The notes: generated from the sequence alone by a model not told the origin. Shown: positions 1 to 11,604, counted from the stretch's first letter. The stretch is DNA of 64,000 nucleotides from Persicaria tinctoria (GCA_037127255.1 JBANSL010000004.1:14887967-14951966), one strand, 5' to 3'. Translations and numbers: made by a program.

Positions 1-43
1 CAAGACGGAAATAAGAGCATAATGAAGATATAAAGATGTGTTG

Positions 44-54
44 TCTCCCCCTTC
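44..54 (-). promoter_or_regulatory. Probable polypurine tract of the minus-strand copia
   Basis: On the minus strand the bases read GAAGGGGGAGA, just downstream of the RNase H stop codon. This is where a copia polypurine tract, the plus-strand DNA primer, is expected. The 3' LTR would then occupy the first 40 or so bases and continue off the window. Confidence 0.5.
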
Positions 55-1685
55 AAGTTGGGCTTGAGGGAAAACCAATAAGACCCAACTTGAGACCCAA
101 CTTGAGAGATAGAAAGATGTGTTGTTTTTCACCAAGAGGTTTTGTAAGAACGTTTGCAATCTGTATGCCAATCCTGACATGCCGAGGAAGAACAAAACCT
201 TCTTGCAATTTCTCTCTTACATAATGATAGTCAATCTTGAGGTGCTTTGTCCTGTCATGAAACACTGGGTTCTCAGCAACGTGGATGATAGATTTGTTGT
301 CACAATATAGAGGAACATGCAATGGCACAGACAATTTCAACCTTTACATAACTCCTCAACCCATATCAACTCACTTGTAGCGGTGGACATGCTCCTATAC
401 TCGGCCTTTGCTGATGATTTAGAAACAGTTACTTGTTTCTTTGTTTTCCAAGACACTAGTGAATGCCCAAAGAATACACAGTAGCCTGCTAGGGACCTTG
501 CACTAAATTGATACGTTCCCTAATCAGCATCACAAAATGCAGTTAAGCTTACAACAGAGTGTTTAGAATAAGCTAGGCCAACTGATATGGTCTCTTTCAA
601 GTACCTCACAACATGAAGGGTATCATCATAATGTGGTTGTCTATAGGCTCAACCATGAACTGACTGAGATGTTGCACAACATATGAGATATCTGGCCTAG
701 AAAGATTTAGAAATATCAATCTTCCTACGAGCCTCCTGTATTTCTCTGGATCACTCACAATAGCACCTAAATTAGTTGATATGGTCTCTTTCAGGCCTCT
801 TGCTAGAGGAAATAGAGTTGTTTACATTCAGTCATCTTGCAATCTTCTACAGTATCAAGGATGTATTTTCTCTGATGTAATAGTGTGCCATTTTTATAAT
901 GGAGAATATCTAATCCCAGAAAATACCTTGCTTTTGGAAGGTCTTTGATGGTAAATGCCTAAAGCAAAGAGTATTTAGTATGTTGTATCACAGATTCATC
1001 ATCTCCTCTGATCAACAGATCATCTACATACACCAATGCTACAACAATGCTTGATGGCACATACTTAACAAATAAGGAATAGGCTTCACGAGATTGAACA
1101 AAGCCCAAATTCATCAAGAACTAGCAAAGCTTAGAGTTCCATTACCTAGATGGTTGTTTCAATCCATAGATTGATCTCTTGAGCTTACAAACTTTGCCAG
1201 GTTTCTATATGGGATATCCCTCAAGGGGATCCATGTATACTTCCTCTTCCAATTTTCCATGCAAGAAAGCATTATTCACATCAAGTTGCTACAATGACAA
1301 ATTCTTAACAGTTGCAACAACAATGAGAATTCTCACTGTGGCAAACTTAGCCACTCGCGAGAATGTGTGTTTATAATCTTTTTCCTTAATCTGATTATAA
1401 CCCTTTACAACTAATCTTGCCTTATATCTTTTTATTGTTCCATCATGCCTATATTAGATCTTGTAGACCCATTTACTACCAATTGCTTTCATTCCACATG
1501 GAATGTCAATTATTTCCCATGTACCATTTCTCTCTAAAGCCTGCAATTCAGTTTCCATAGCATCTACCTAGTGAGGACTCTGAACTGCCTGCTTATAAGT
1601 GTAAGGCTCAGGCTCAGCAACCATACAAGCAAAGGAATGAACAATACTTGGATCAGATCGGAGATCGTCTCCTAAGCATTCAACT
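53..1685 (-). pseudogene. copia reverse transcriptase and RNase H (degenerate)
   Basis: Six-frame reading of the minus strand gives a broken copia RT followed by RNase H. The catalytic YVDD box is still present at about 1022-1034, in the context ALVYVDDLL. The C-terminal RNase H part (340-53) is an open stretch of 95 codons containing DNKSIIHVAENP and FHDRTKHLKIDYHYVREK, typical of the copia RNase H tail, then ANVLTKPL. Between about 350 and 1680 the frame is broken by many stops. The RT start is separated from integrase by the LINE insertion at 1705-2607. In an active element this polyprotein part would make cDNA and remove the RNA strand. Confidence 0.85.
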
Positions 1686-1704
1686 AAAAATGACTTAGAA
1701 ATGG

Positions 1705-2408
1705 TGGATTCTTGGGTTCACCATCGATACTTAGAAGTGGTGGATGCTTCGGAATGGACTGTCCATCAAAGGGATTCTCCATTGATAAAGGGGATCTTAG
1801 GTGCTCGTGACAAGGTCAAGGCTCTTGAGAGCGAAGACCAAGGTGTGGGAGATCTATTTGAATCATGGAGCATTGATGGGAAACCCAGCGTTGCTTGTAT
1901 TTATGATGCACTCCGTGAGAAGGAGCCGACGGTTGCTTGGGCTAACGAAGTTTGGGTGCGCCACAATACGCCGAAACACATGTTCATCTTATGGTTGGCG
2001 GTGCTTGATAGACTCTCCACTTTCGACATGCTATTCTTCATGGATGTCGACCATTCGTGCAGATTTTGCGACGAGGAACTGGAGACCCTTGATCATGTGA
2101 TATTTGCGTGCCCTTACTCTATGAGCATCTGGAGTGCTGTACGTGATAGATTTGGAATCTCCTCGGCAATCCACACCACGTTAGATGCTGTCCAGTGGTT
2201 GAAAGCTTCCGTCAAAGGACAAGATGCCCGTGCTCAAGCCAAGCGCTTTGCCGTTTCATCATCGGTCTACTTTCTTTGGCAAGCGAGGAACTCCAAGGTG
2301 TTTGATGACAATCATATGCCTCCAGAGGTGGTCTCAAGGCTGATCATTACCCATGTCTTTCGATTATTGCATGAGAGATTTCCATTGAGCATTGTGGAAA
2401 AAATTTAG
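1705..2408 (+). pseudogene. LINE ORF2 C-terminus with zf-RVT domain
   Basis: An open frame of about 234 codons. The middle matches the zinc-binding domain found after the RT of plant LINEs (zf-RVT type): WVRHNTPKHMFILWLAV, then RLSTFDMLFF, then CRFCDEELETLDHVIFACP with the Cys-x2-Cys and His...Cys ligands, then a Trp-rich tail (YFLWQARNSKVFDD). The frame opens with ATG only because the target duplication ends in ATGG, so that ATG is not a LINE start codon. There is no endonuclease or RT core, and the fragment cannot be functional alone. Confidence 0.88.
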
Positions 2409-2607
2409 GGGCTGTTTGTATGTTTGTTTGCGTGACTGATCATTATTGGTCTCTTGTATTGCCAAGGGGGTCTATGTACTTGCCTGGAATACACTTGATA
2501 GCTTTTTCATACGATATTAGACCGATTGTACACGCCCTTTAGGGCTTATTTACATATATTTACATACCCTACCCCCGATGATGGGGGGTGGTTCAGCAAA
2601 AAAAAAA
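1705..2607 (+). mobile_element. 5'-truncated LINE (non-LTR retrotransposon) insertion
   Basis: The fragment holds the C-terminal end of a LINE polyprotein, then a short 3' UTR and a run of A at 2598-2607. The 14 bases TGACTTAGAAATGG, preceded by a run of A, occur directly before it (1691-1704) and directly after the poly-A (2608-2621). That is a target-site duplication, as made by target-primed reverse transcription. The insertion splits the RT and integrase parts of the minus-strand copia. About 0.9 kb remains, so most of the LINE was lost through 5' truncation. Confidence 0.93.
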
Positions 2608-2621
2608 TGACTTAGAAATGG

Positions 2622-3924
2622 AATTTCTTTGTCTGCCATTTGAATAAACAAAATCATTCAACCTTCTAGGCAAAACACGCTCTCTAGTTGATCTTCTCAA
2701 AGGTGGGAAAACATTCATATCCTGCAATAACTCAGGTGACATATGAGTAGTGTAGACATCAGATGCCAAAGAATATGCCATCTGTGAAGGCAAGGACTGT
2801 TTACTAGAGTCTGATTGTACTAGCTCAGCTATATGAGGTGGCTTAGAGCTAAATGCAGGCACTATATGAATCACAAAATCATCTTCTGAAGTAAGATTAA
2901 TCAGAGGAAGAGGCAAAATATCATGAACATTCACTTGTTTGTCAATAGCCTCATCATTCTTGAAAGGAAACCCACTTTCCTTACAGATAACATCTCTACT
3001 AGTAAAGACAATATTTGAATCAAGATCCCACAGTTTGTACCATTTATGGCCAAAAGGATAGCCCAAGAGGACACACCTCCTAGCTTTAGCCTTCATTTTG
3101 TTTTTATCTGAATAAGCAACTAGAGCATAACATAAGCTACCAATTACTCTCAATTCATCATAAGTAGTAGGTTTATCAAACAACCTTTCATGAGGAGACT
3201 TCTAATTTAGTATCTCAGTGGGTATCTTGTTGATCAAATGAGTAGCTGCCAACAAACACTCTCCCCAAAACTTGCATGAATTGTTAGACACCTTGCTATC
3301 TGCAACAAGTGTTTATTCTTTCTCTCCACTCTACCATTCTGCTGTGGAGTATAAGGAATTGATCACTGATGGATAATTAATTCCCTTAGATGCAAATAAT
3401 TCAATGCACTGTCCCTGCACAAATTCAGTGCCATTATCTGGCCTAATGGCCTTTACTAAACAATAAAATTGATTTCCCAAAGAATTGAGAAAATCTTTGA
3501 TCATTTGCAACACCTGCAACTTACTTTTCAACAGGAAGGTCCAAGTGACCCTTGTACAATCATCAAGGATAGTAAGAAAGTAAGAATAGCCATTGCAAGT
3601 GACAGATTTATAAGGACCCCAAAAGTCCATATGCATTAACTCATAAGGCTTAGCTACAATATTTAAACTTCTCTGAAAAGGAAGTCTATGATGTTTTGAC
3701 AATGAACAAGATTCACAATGGAACTCATCCAATTTAGTGGAACTAAACATTCTTAAATGTCTTAACTTAGAGACAGAGCAATGACCAAGTTTAGCATGAA
3801 CAGTTTGCAAATCAACACTAGCTTTATTACAACTCTTCATTCTCCACTGCTCTGTGTCACTTGTAGTTGGTGACTCTGAAAAGATCTTGTATAGACCATG
3901 CTTTCTGACTCCTGACAACATCAC
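2622..3924 (-). pseudogene. copia GAG-pre-integrase and integrase (degenerate)
   Basis: Reading down the minus strand, the first segment (3924-3331) begins in the GAG-pre-integrase region. It has the zinc-binding HHCC part (HAKLGHCSVSKL, then CESCSLSKHHRLPF), and the first two catalytic Asp residues are visible in LMHMDFWGP and AIRPDNGTEF. The frame stops at about 3331 and shifts. The C-terminal part (3183-2622) contains GSLCYALVAYSDKNKMKAK and LLGYPFGHKWYKLWDL, the usual copia post-integrase segment. A stop and frameshift between these pieces, and the LINE inserted just beyond, make it non-functional. Confidence 0.87.
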
Positions 3925-4358
3925 CTTCTTAGACCCAAGGTCCTGGAAAATATGTGCTTAAAATCAGGAACTAGCAAAACATCACTCAAAGTGATGTGAT
4001 CTGTCAATTGCAACATTTCCATCTTAGTAACTGTTTTGATAGAGCCATCTCGCAATCTAATATGGACATGCCCATTTAATTTTCTTCTATTGAACAATAC
4101 ATGAGAATCAACAACCATATGTTATGTGGCTCCAGTATCAATTATCCATTCAATTGGCATAGTTCCCTGTGACAGTGTTTGCATATGTAGGAGAAATCAT
4201 ACCTGCAAAGTTTGCAAAGGATCCAGTACTCTCTCTGCTTGATTTCTTCCTCTCATCCTTTTGAACGCTTCTTGGTAAATTGCATTTACCATGACATAAT
4301 CAGCATTACCTTCTCCTACATCATCATCTAAGGGACTACCTTGCACTTGATTGCCCAT
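3925..4358 (-). pseudogene. copia aspartic protease region (degenerate)
   Basis: The minus strand encodes WIIDTGAT, a stop, then HMVVDSHVLF at about 4165-4085. This is the copia protease active site with an in-frame stop right after it. The downstream open stretch (4118-3921) continues through DVLLVPDF, the usual protease to GAG-pre-integrase link. The upstream part (about 4358-4180) reads into the gag-protease linker and is interrupted on its other side by the solo LTR. Confidence 0.8.
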
Positions 4359-5494
4359 TGATAAACGGTATCAAAATAAACGGTTTTGGTAAACAGTTTT
4401 AGTCGCGTAAACCGTATCAAAATAAATTCAAACTTACCTAACTAATGTAGTGTGATAAGTACGAGTCGATCCCGTAGAGAATCAAGTATTCCTAAGTAAT
4501 GTATATTTACCAATTAAGAGAAAATGGATGGTTTTTGTGATTGAAGTAAAGAAAAGAAACTATAAACAAGTTAGTAGAGATAACAATTGAGAAAATAGTT
4601 CCATCTATAAATATCCACTTTAGTTTGGTTGATTGATCATCGATTCTTCTTCAAGTTCTCTTTTCATCCTATTATTGTTCCTGTCCTTATCTTGTGTAAA
4701 TTACTAGTCCTACGAGTCCTAGTAACCCTTACTAATTAGATAACCCTAACACGGTCAAGATTCAACCTAATAGTCCTACGAGTCCTAAAAAGTCATGATT
4801 GCTACTATGGATTAAGGTTCGCTACGAGGAATCTACAAAATCCTAGCAATAATCTCAACTAGTTGCACGGACTAGAAGAAATCAATAATATTTGCAAAAG
4901 AAATACGAATCAATAGGAATAGAACAAGGATATAAATCTCACAACTTTATCAAACCAAAGCTTCAATCCATAGACGAAACGGGAGAGTTTAGATCCCCAT
5001 GAAAATAAGACAAAACATAATAAAGGTTTAGGGTTAGAATTGAGTCGGCCGCCTTCGGTTCACACGGCTCCTCCTTCCCACCGTATGAAGAATGTATATA
5101 TAGTATGCTAAACTCCATCTATCTAATATCTATCTATCCTAATTTATTATAATATTTATCTAATTTATCTAACTAGCCTAATTCCTAAAGAATAACAGCA
5201 AAACTCTAAAAGTAACACTTGCGAGCCGTATGAACCCTTCCGCCTCCTTCCGTATCAATTCATCAGCCCATCTAGTTGATCCATAATTTGAGCAAGCATG
5301 CAACTCTCCCCCGACTTTATATAATTTGTCCAACACAATTTATTCCGAATTCGCTCCAAAATATCTGAAATCAATAAAATACGGGTGTATATTCCGAAAA
5401 CTAAATAATAACAAATAAGCTATAAAACGTGTAAACATGCTCTAAATTAATATGCAAATCTATACTAAAAACATGACTAAAATAAACCCTATCA
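4359..5494 (-). repeat. Solo LTR of the element-A family, minus orientation
   Basis: The reverse complement starts TGATAGGGTTTATTTTAG and ends TTTATCA. It aligns by eye along most of its length with the LTRs of element A (12264-22641 and 47337-48567), including the mid-LTR stretch on gene-poor AT-rich sequence. No internal element sequence is attached, so it is a solo LTR, the usual product of LTR-LTR recombination. Its 3' end differs from A: an extra short duplication around ATAAACGGTATCAAAATAAA replaces the last bases. No perfect 5-bp flanking duplication is visible (CCCAT on one side, ATCCT on the other). It interrupts the copia gag-protease junction. Confidence 0.8.
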
Positions 5495-6001
5495 ATCCTG
5501 TTGTGTAAGTTGTGCCTTTACTAGAAACACCATTCTTCTCCTTTTCTTTGAGCTCCTTAAACCAATCAGGGATTCCATGGAGCTTGAAACACTGCTCTAC
5601 CATGTGTCCTTTCATAACATAATGAGAACACTTAGAATTGGCGTTTATCCTTTTCATCTCTTACCAATCTTTCCATTCTCCATTAACTGGTTTTCTCCCC
5701 CCTCCAGAGGGCTTATACTGATAAGATCCTCCACCTTTATTAGCAGCCATAGCACTCGAATCAGTGCTAATACCTTAAGAAACAGAAGTGCCCTTTGAGG
5801 CCTCATTACCCCTTTCTACCTGCTGCATGATGTAATAGGCCTTGTTGATGCTAGGCAAAGGATCAGTAGCTAGAATAGAGTTTCTTGCAGCATCATAACC
5901 ATCATTCAAGCTAACTAAAAATTGCATGAGCCTGTTTCTAGACTCAATCTCAGTAATCTTCTTTTTCAAATCACAAGTGCAAGTAGCAATTAACGCGATC
6001 A
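5495..6001 (-). pseudogene. copia gag with CCHC zinc knuckle, N-terminus missing
   Basis: The right-hand part (6001-5775) reads CTCDLKKKITEIE, then RLMQFLVSLNDGYDAARN and DPLPSINKAYYIMQQVER, characteristic of copia gag (UBN2 / gag_3 type). The left part (5657-5495) carries a zinc-knuckle-like CSHYVMKGHMVEQC, in which the first two cysteines are not properly spaced. An active gag would form the virus-like particle and bind RNA. The frame is broken between the two parts, the first 100 or so residues are absent, and the solo LTR removes the continuity with protease. Confidence 0.82.
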
Positions 6002-7219
6002 TGGAATTTCACCTATACTTATTACCTCATCATGACGACAAAATGTCCTAAAATACCTGCAAGCCTTAGCCGAGAGGGGTGATGATCAGATTATACACTT
6101 ATTAGTCCAAGCGATGAGGGTGGTACGTTTGGCTCGCAATGATTTAAACCGTTCAGTCGTCATCTTTAAAGGAAGTAAGGCGATCAAAGACCTTAAGAGC
6201 TCAACTTCGGGGGTTTTAGGTCAGAGAGATGATCAAAGCTCTTCTACTTCTCTCTTGAATCGGATCCTCTTATTTGGGTTTGGAGGGGAGTATTTATAGG
6301 GAGGCCAAGCGAACAGCTTGTTGGCGACCTCGTGGTTTAACACGGGACACATGTAACGCATGCCCTCGCGCTAGGGAACTAGGCAATACACGTGGCACTG
6401 TTAGCGGAGAGGTGCTTGACCCAGCGAGCTGCTTGCTAGGGTCTTGAAGAGCCACGAGGTATTGATGGGACCTATCTTGTCCCCCACGCAGGCTTATGCA
6501 AAGATCCTTGTCACGAGGCGATGATGATTCTTGGGGATTGGGTTTAGCCAGGGTTTGACCGAGTACTCTACTCGCGATGAATGGGGTTGGGTTTAGCCAG
6601 GGTTTGACCGAGTACTCTACTCGTAATGAATCCTGTAGCGGGACCAGATGCCTTTTGCGTTGGGTGGCCTATTTATGACGTTGTACCCTTGTTAATTAAT
6701 AGGCCTATTTTCTATGGCATCATCATATCTCGTCGTAACCGGATCGCGAGTGTTATGTCGTTCGCGATTAGGTTTCGACAAGCACGATGCTTCCCACCAA
6801 AAACGATGGCTCATTGGATGGGCCTAGATTGGTCCTAACATGTTTTTGGCCCATTTGAGGAGGTGACCCCACAGAGACCTATAACTGAGGTTTTCGTCTT
6901 AGTCTCTTCATTTCACATTTCTGAACACAGAAAAGAGGGAGAGAGAGAGAATCTAAGGGTTTTTTCTGCTCCTAGAGAAACGAGACCGGAGTTAGGTGGT
7001 GGTTTATTCTTTAGTCTTCCAAGCTCGCCGTCGTTTCTCTTCCACTCTTCTCAAGTAAGTGTTCTATGATCTTTCTTATGCGCAGTCCAATTTCTAGTTT
7101 TGCCTTCGTTTTTGAGCTTTATAGGGTAGAGGAAAAAACCCTTGGTAGTGGAACCGCCCTCCTCTAATGAGGGGCATGTCGGTTATGGGGCTGAGACTGG
7201 GGTGCACCCTGGTGTCTCA
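6002..7219 (-). repeat. Possible 3' LTR of the Tat element
   Basis: This is a weak call. The plus strand begins TG at 6002, just where the copia gag ends, and reads CA at 7218-7219. A pyrimidine run (TTCCCTCTTTTCTTCTTC) follows at 7220, which would be the polypurine tract on the minus strand. No second copy of this LTR lies in the window, so the ends cannot be confirmed. The interval holds a plus-strand TATA-like TATTTATAGGG near 6288 and a 49-bp duplication near 6538. Confidence 0.3.
6538..6630. repeat. Two-copy 49-bp direct repeat
   Basis: The run TTGGGTTTAGCCAGGGTTTG followed by ACCGAGTACTCTACTCG occurs at 6538 and again at 6587, nearly identical. It lies within the putative LTR or promoter region upstream of the plus-strand antisense gene. 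Confidence 0.85.
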
Positions 7220-7824
7220 TTCCCTCTTTTCTTCTTCGTTCTTTTGGTTATAGTCAATTTTCATGGGGAAAATCTAAGTATCCGGTGATAGTGCAACGGT
7301 GTTAGGGCGTGGTAGTGCTATTCTTGGGATTTTCGGGGACTTTCCGATGGTGGTGGGTGGATGAGACTTTTCGCCTCCCCCTTTTATGTTTTCCCAGAAG
7401 TGATTTCTCGAAAATTGAGAAATTTTATGAAGGAGACGAAAAGGCGTCTCTTAACCGTCGATTTTCATGGGGAAAATCTAAGTTATCCGGTGATAGTGTG
7501 ACGGTGTTGGGGCGTGGTAGTGTTGTTCTTGATATTTTCGGGGACTTTCCGACGGTGGTGGGTGGATGAGACTTTTCGCCTCCCCCTTTTATGTTTTCCC
7601 AGAAGTGATTTCTCATAAATCGAGAAATTTTACGAAGGAGACGAAAAGACGTCTCTTAACCGTCATCCTTCGATGGGGGAATGTCTTTTCAAAGCCCTCT
7701 TGAGAGGCGCGTGAGGCGCAAACATGAACCTAGGAAGGGGTTTTTTGGCGCCAAATTTATTTAATTGCGATGTTGAAAAGGTCATTTCCTCTTGTTGATT
7801 TTTTCTTTTTTGCGTCTTTTCCAG
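7055..7824 (+). other. Possible 5' UTR intron of the plus-strand gene
   Basis: The sequence TCTCAA/GTAAGTG at 7055 is a strong plant splice donor. CTTTTCCAG ending at 7824 is a matching acceptor after a T-rich tract, 28 bp upstream of the ATG at 7852. An upstream GA-rich, leader-like stretch (about 6880-7054) precedes it. Together they look like the first exon and leader intron of the gene starting at 7852. No transcript evidence is available. Confidence 0.45.
7257..7664. repeat. Tandem duplication, 2 x 204 bp
   Basis: ATTTTCATGGGGAAAATCTA begins both units (7257 and 7461), and the units stay alike through GACTTTTCGCCTCCCCC to CTCTTAACCGTC. The duplication sits inside the putative leader intron. 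Its two halves differ at scattered positions, so it is not recent. Confidence 0.9.
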
Positions 7825-7851
7825 GGGCTTTTCTTCTTGTCATAGCTTAAG

Positions 7852-10223
7852 ATGTCGAACGAGAGTAATAGCCAGAATTGGAGTGTGGGTTATGAGCATG
7901 AGGAGGTTAGCTCCTCGTGAACAAGAACAAGAACTCTAGTATATGTTGATTCGGAATCTATAACGAGTCCTGCTCCTCTCTCACAAAGTAAAAAATCGCG
8001 CGAAGTGAAGAGAAAGAAAGTTAACCCTGTAGCCGATCAGAGCGCGAAAAGACAGAAAATGGCTGGATCCATCAAGCGCCCCTTGACGAGGGATAATCCT
8101 AAGTATTTTCATACTTCGGAGTCCATTAATGAACTGAGGAAAGGCGAGTCATCTCGCGTACCCAAAGAGAGCAAGAAATCCATTCACGTGGTTCTAGGTG
8201 ATTTTGCTTCGCTTCCCTATAAACAATAAGAGGTAGATAATTGTAGCTTCTGCGAAGGCTATGCTCTTGTTGCCCCTCCTCTTTTCCCAAAGATTTTCAC
8301 GGAACGCGTAGCTCCAACCGTAACTAAAACACTGGGAGATGAATCAATTCTCGATGTTAAGCACTTGGAGGAGGTATCTAAGCTTTATCCGTGGCTGGAT
8401 GGGATAGAAATAGGCTTGGCTATCAGGAATGGGGGATGCTTGAACGCGTACAAAGATCACGTCGTTGTCCACCTGGGAAGTTTGCTTCAGGGGTTCCCCC
8501 TACCTCTCCCCAGCTTTATTCAGAATTTTTGGCACGTATAAAACAATGCCCGACCCATCTTGCTTTTAACGTGTGCATGTACCTTGCGGTCTATATCATG
8601 CGGTGTGCCGCTATCAAGCAGACACCGTCGTTGGACCAACTCTTTTCCATTCTTCTTTGAGACGTAGCGAGGGACTGGTGTCCGCTTTCCTATCTGGGAA
8701 AATAGTTGAGAGGTTGTCTAGAAACTCGGGATGGAGAAAGAAATGGTTCCTTGTTTGTGATTCAACAAAGACCTTTTTTAACTTTGTGACCCGACCCGAC
8801 AAGTATATTGCGATGGAAAGATGGAAAGACAAAAAATATTGCGATGGAAAGATGGAGAGTTGCGTTTTGGGAGGGGGTCGCGTGTCGACACGGAGTTACA
8901 GAAAAGGCGTTTTAAGCTTTTCTGGGTCGGTGTCTGGAGATGGCCGGGCTCATTCTTCCGCACCGTCTGGGTCGGTGTCTAGGCGTTTTAAGCTTTCTAG
9001 TATTTTGATCACGATTTTCTCTGATTAACCTTTGTCCCAATTCCTTTGTAGATATGTTGGTTGATAAGGAGAAAATTTCCACTTTGGCAAAGAAGAAAAG
9101 TGCAGCTAGGGGCACAGCCAGGCCTTCTCCTGTCACTACTCCGCAAGTGGGTGACGGTCAACAGATTGCATACCGTGTCCCCCCTCTCGCGACAAAGCTC
9201 TCAAAAGGGAAAGCGCCTATCGAAGATCGAGAGAGCGTATCATCAAAGGATACCCTTGGCTCAACGTGGGCGAAAAAGGCAGAGGGAGGGAGAAGGGAAC
9301 ACCAGGCTTTTAAGCGCCCAGCCAATCACCTCATCATGGATTTCCATGACTGCATGCAGGCAACCTGGGTTTGATCCGATTGATGTCAAGAAATTAGAGA
9401 TCCTTGGAAAGACATGCCCGGCTGAACGGGAGTATCTTCATCATCTAACGGATAAAGAATTGTTGTATCAGGGTAAAAAAACCAGAGGTTGGGTAACCTC
9501 TTTCGCGACTTATTTTTTTCTACTTATCTAATGTTGTATGCATGTTCACCGTTCTCCGCATATTGTCGTATGGTAACCTACAATGGTCCGAGGTGGCTGG
9601 GCGTTTAAGGAACTACGATGACAAGGTGAGGGAGTTAAGGGAAATGAACAAGACTCTGAAGACGAAGGTGAATAAATTAAGGGATGCGGAGCTTCAGGAG
9701 GTTACCATCAACAGTTTGAAAGAGACCTTAGGGGAAATCCCAGAGAGAAGTGGAGATAGTGAAGAGTGAGCTGGACGTGTCGCGAGTCAAAATCTCGAAA
9801 ATCTAAGAAATAGGGTATGAGCGCGACCTGGAGACTACTCGTTTGAACAGTCGAATTAGAGAGCTCGAGATTGATTTGGAAATGGCCCGTGAAGAGCTTA
9901 TTGGTGTGAGAGGAAAACTGGAGCGTCTTACTTCCGGTGAGGATGTCATTCTTACCAAGAATACTCTTCGGGAGTTCATGTTAAGTGATGAGGGCCAAGG
10001 GTGGTTGGCCAGTTTTATGGCGGGGGATGGTCGAGGTTGGTTGGGTCGTTACCTCGAGACAGATGGGCAGGACGTCCTTTACGACAAGGTGACCGATTCT
10101 TTTATTGAAGGAGTGGATGGTGGGATTGCCCAGAGCGTCAACACTTTTGCTCATCTTGGGGATGCTGTGAGGATGTTTCCTCCCAGTTACGACAATGAGG
10201 ATTTGAAACTCAATGATCCTTAA
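7852..10223 (+). pseudogene. Antisense gene of the Tat element: 'putative gypsy type transposon'-like protein with coiled coil
   Basis: The start is taken at 7852 (MSNESNSQNW), after a probable leader intron. The frame is broken several times (a stop at 7918, a stop at 8227, frameshifts near 8540 and 8660), but the pieces belong together. They are a basic N-terminus (RKKVNPVADQSAKRQ), then FPLPLPSFIQNF, FNVCMYLAVYIMRCA and RNSGWRKKWFLV (8718-8753). These resemble the plant family known as putative gypsy type transposon (Transposase_28). A heptad-rich coiled coil follows (9590-9769, 9843-9950), then EGQGWLASFMAGDGRGWLGR and VLYDKVTDSF, which I have seen associated with the same proteins. Function is unknown. 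It lies opposite to pol and downstream of it, where Tat elements often carry antisense ORFs. Confidence 0.66.
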
Positions 10224-10884
10224 CATGACCTGCCTCCTCCACTCAATGCTCCAATCGATGATGATGCAACCCTCGATCCTTCTTCTGTTGGTGAGAACAC
10301 CCCGAGCCTGCTCGCGACAACAACAACAATCCTCCGGTCAATGCGTAACAAACTGTCTCTCCACTCTTTATCAAATCAAGTCATCTTTGTATTGGGAAGT
10401 AAGTCGAAAACATTTCTACCCATGGTGAGAGCTTTATGCTCTGCTGCGGTTCATACTTTATTTTTTTGGATGGAAAACATTTTGGCCAATGACAAGCGGT
10501 GTCTTGTCGTGGTGTTTTGATTTTTTGTGAATATTTCATTTTTAGCTATAATGTATTTTCGTTTATGCTCTTTGTTTTTCTTAAGAGTTTAATCTGTTAT
10601 TATCACTGTTATCGTTAATACTCTTGTTTGAAGGGTAAGTTCGCGATGCCCTTATCCATCTCCTGTCATTGAGCGTTTTATGAAATGAATCGTGAGATGA
10701 AAAAAAGTAGGGTTCGCGAATGCATTATATGTTATGCTAGTGGCAAACTTACAAAGCTGTCATTTATTAGCGATGAAATATAGTAGAGATTGATTTGCGT
10801 CTTCGATCTATAGTTATATTCCTTCGTAACACAGGTAGTCGGGCAAGACGCCTCTGTTTTCTTCTGGGCCTGGTTGCTCTATTG
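10224..10884. other. Gene-less AT-rich stretch
   Basis: After the antisense gene there is about 660 bp of AT-rich sequence with no open frame of note and no obvious repeat. It probably includes the 3' UTR of the preceding gene. Confidence 0.6.
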
Positions 10885-11163
10885 TTATATTGAAGTGAGT
10901 TTCTCCTTGTATTCGAAAGTAAGGCGGCTCCCTATTCTGAGGTTGTTAGCGCTTGCGAAAGATCTCCAGATTTCTGAAAGAGAGAACCAGTCCCCTTCGT
11001 CTCTTTCGACTAGTACAACGAATTCTTGGTTCGAGGGAGAGCATAGAATGATTTGGTCTAATATTTCATCTCCGAATTCTACAAAGATGTATGGTAAGGG
11101 GAGTTTGTGTAGTTGGCTTCCCCTAAGGATTATCCTGATGAATTTAGGATTTGGGAAAAACAT
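10885..11163 (-). pseudogene. B3-like DNA-binding domain, sense strand of the Tat element, no intron
   Basis: The 92 codons align by eye with the four other B3-like segments of this window: KFIRIILRGSQLHKL, then LPLPYIFVEFGDEI, then FVVLVERDEGDWFSL, IWRSFASANNLRIGSRL and FEYKE. The pattern (start strand, L-P-x-x-F, beta strands, a GW-x-x-F-like box, L-x-x-G, F-E-Y) is that of a plant B3 domain, the fold used by ARF, RAV and REM factors. Here the GW box reads IW. The stretch between HKL and PLPY is continuous, whereas plus-strand copies have an intron-like gap there. Only the domain core is open, so it is probably a relic. Confidence 0.6.
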
Positions 11164-11604
11164 AGTATTTATGATGAAGGTTGGTGGAGAGATTTCTCCT
11201 GGAGAGAGATTTCGCCTGAAGCCATGTCAAAACTTGGCATTATGCTTTAAGTAATTTCATTTATGCGTTACCTGATCTCAGTGTTGTCTTTATTTATACT
11301 AGTTCTGCGCATTATGGATACGGATGTTGTTCCACAGAGTTATCTTTGAATTGTTCTGACGCAGGGAGGTGCGTGTCATTAGCTAGTTTTTCGTGCTGCT
11401 CGGTGTATCGATTTTGCTTGTAGCTTTCCTTGCCGCTTAGAAGAAGGTTGCACTTATCAGGCGTTATTTGTTGTGTTATTTGGTATTTGTTGACCTCGTG
11501 GTGAACTTGGATGGCTTGCGGTGCCTTTTGTTGCTTTTCCCTATAGAGATTAGTATAAAAAGCTAAGAAAAATCCGAGGTTGTTATTGTAGTTCATCTTT
11601 GACA
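11164..11604. other. Spacer between B3-like segments
   Basis: No supported gene. A plus-strand stretch around 11140-11250 reads YDEGWWRDFSWREISPEAMS, which may be another decayed domain copy, but it is too short to assign. Confidence 0.4.

Larger units (their letters stand above)
1..6001 (-). mobile_element. Decayed Ty1/copia element, 3' end off the left edge, 5' end cut at about 6001
   Basis: Read on the minus strand the order is gag (about 6001-5495), protease (about 4160), GAG-pre-integrase and integrase (3924-2622), RT (about 1680-350) and RNase H (340-53). This is the copia order, with integrase before RT. A LINE fragment (1705-2607) and a solo LTR (4359-5494) interrupt it. Stops and frameshifts occur throughout, so it is dead. 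The gag N-terminus is missing at about 6001, where unrelated sequence begins. That fits interruption by the Tat element to its right. The 3' LTR lies mostly outside the window. Confidence 0.88.

Noticed and set aside
1701..1704. ATG as start of a complete LINE protein
   Set aside because: The ATG belongs to the target-site duplication; the LINE is 5'-truncated there.
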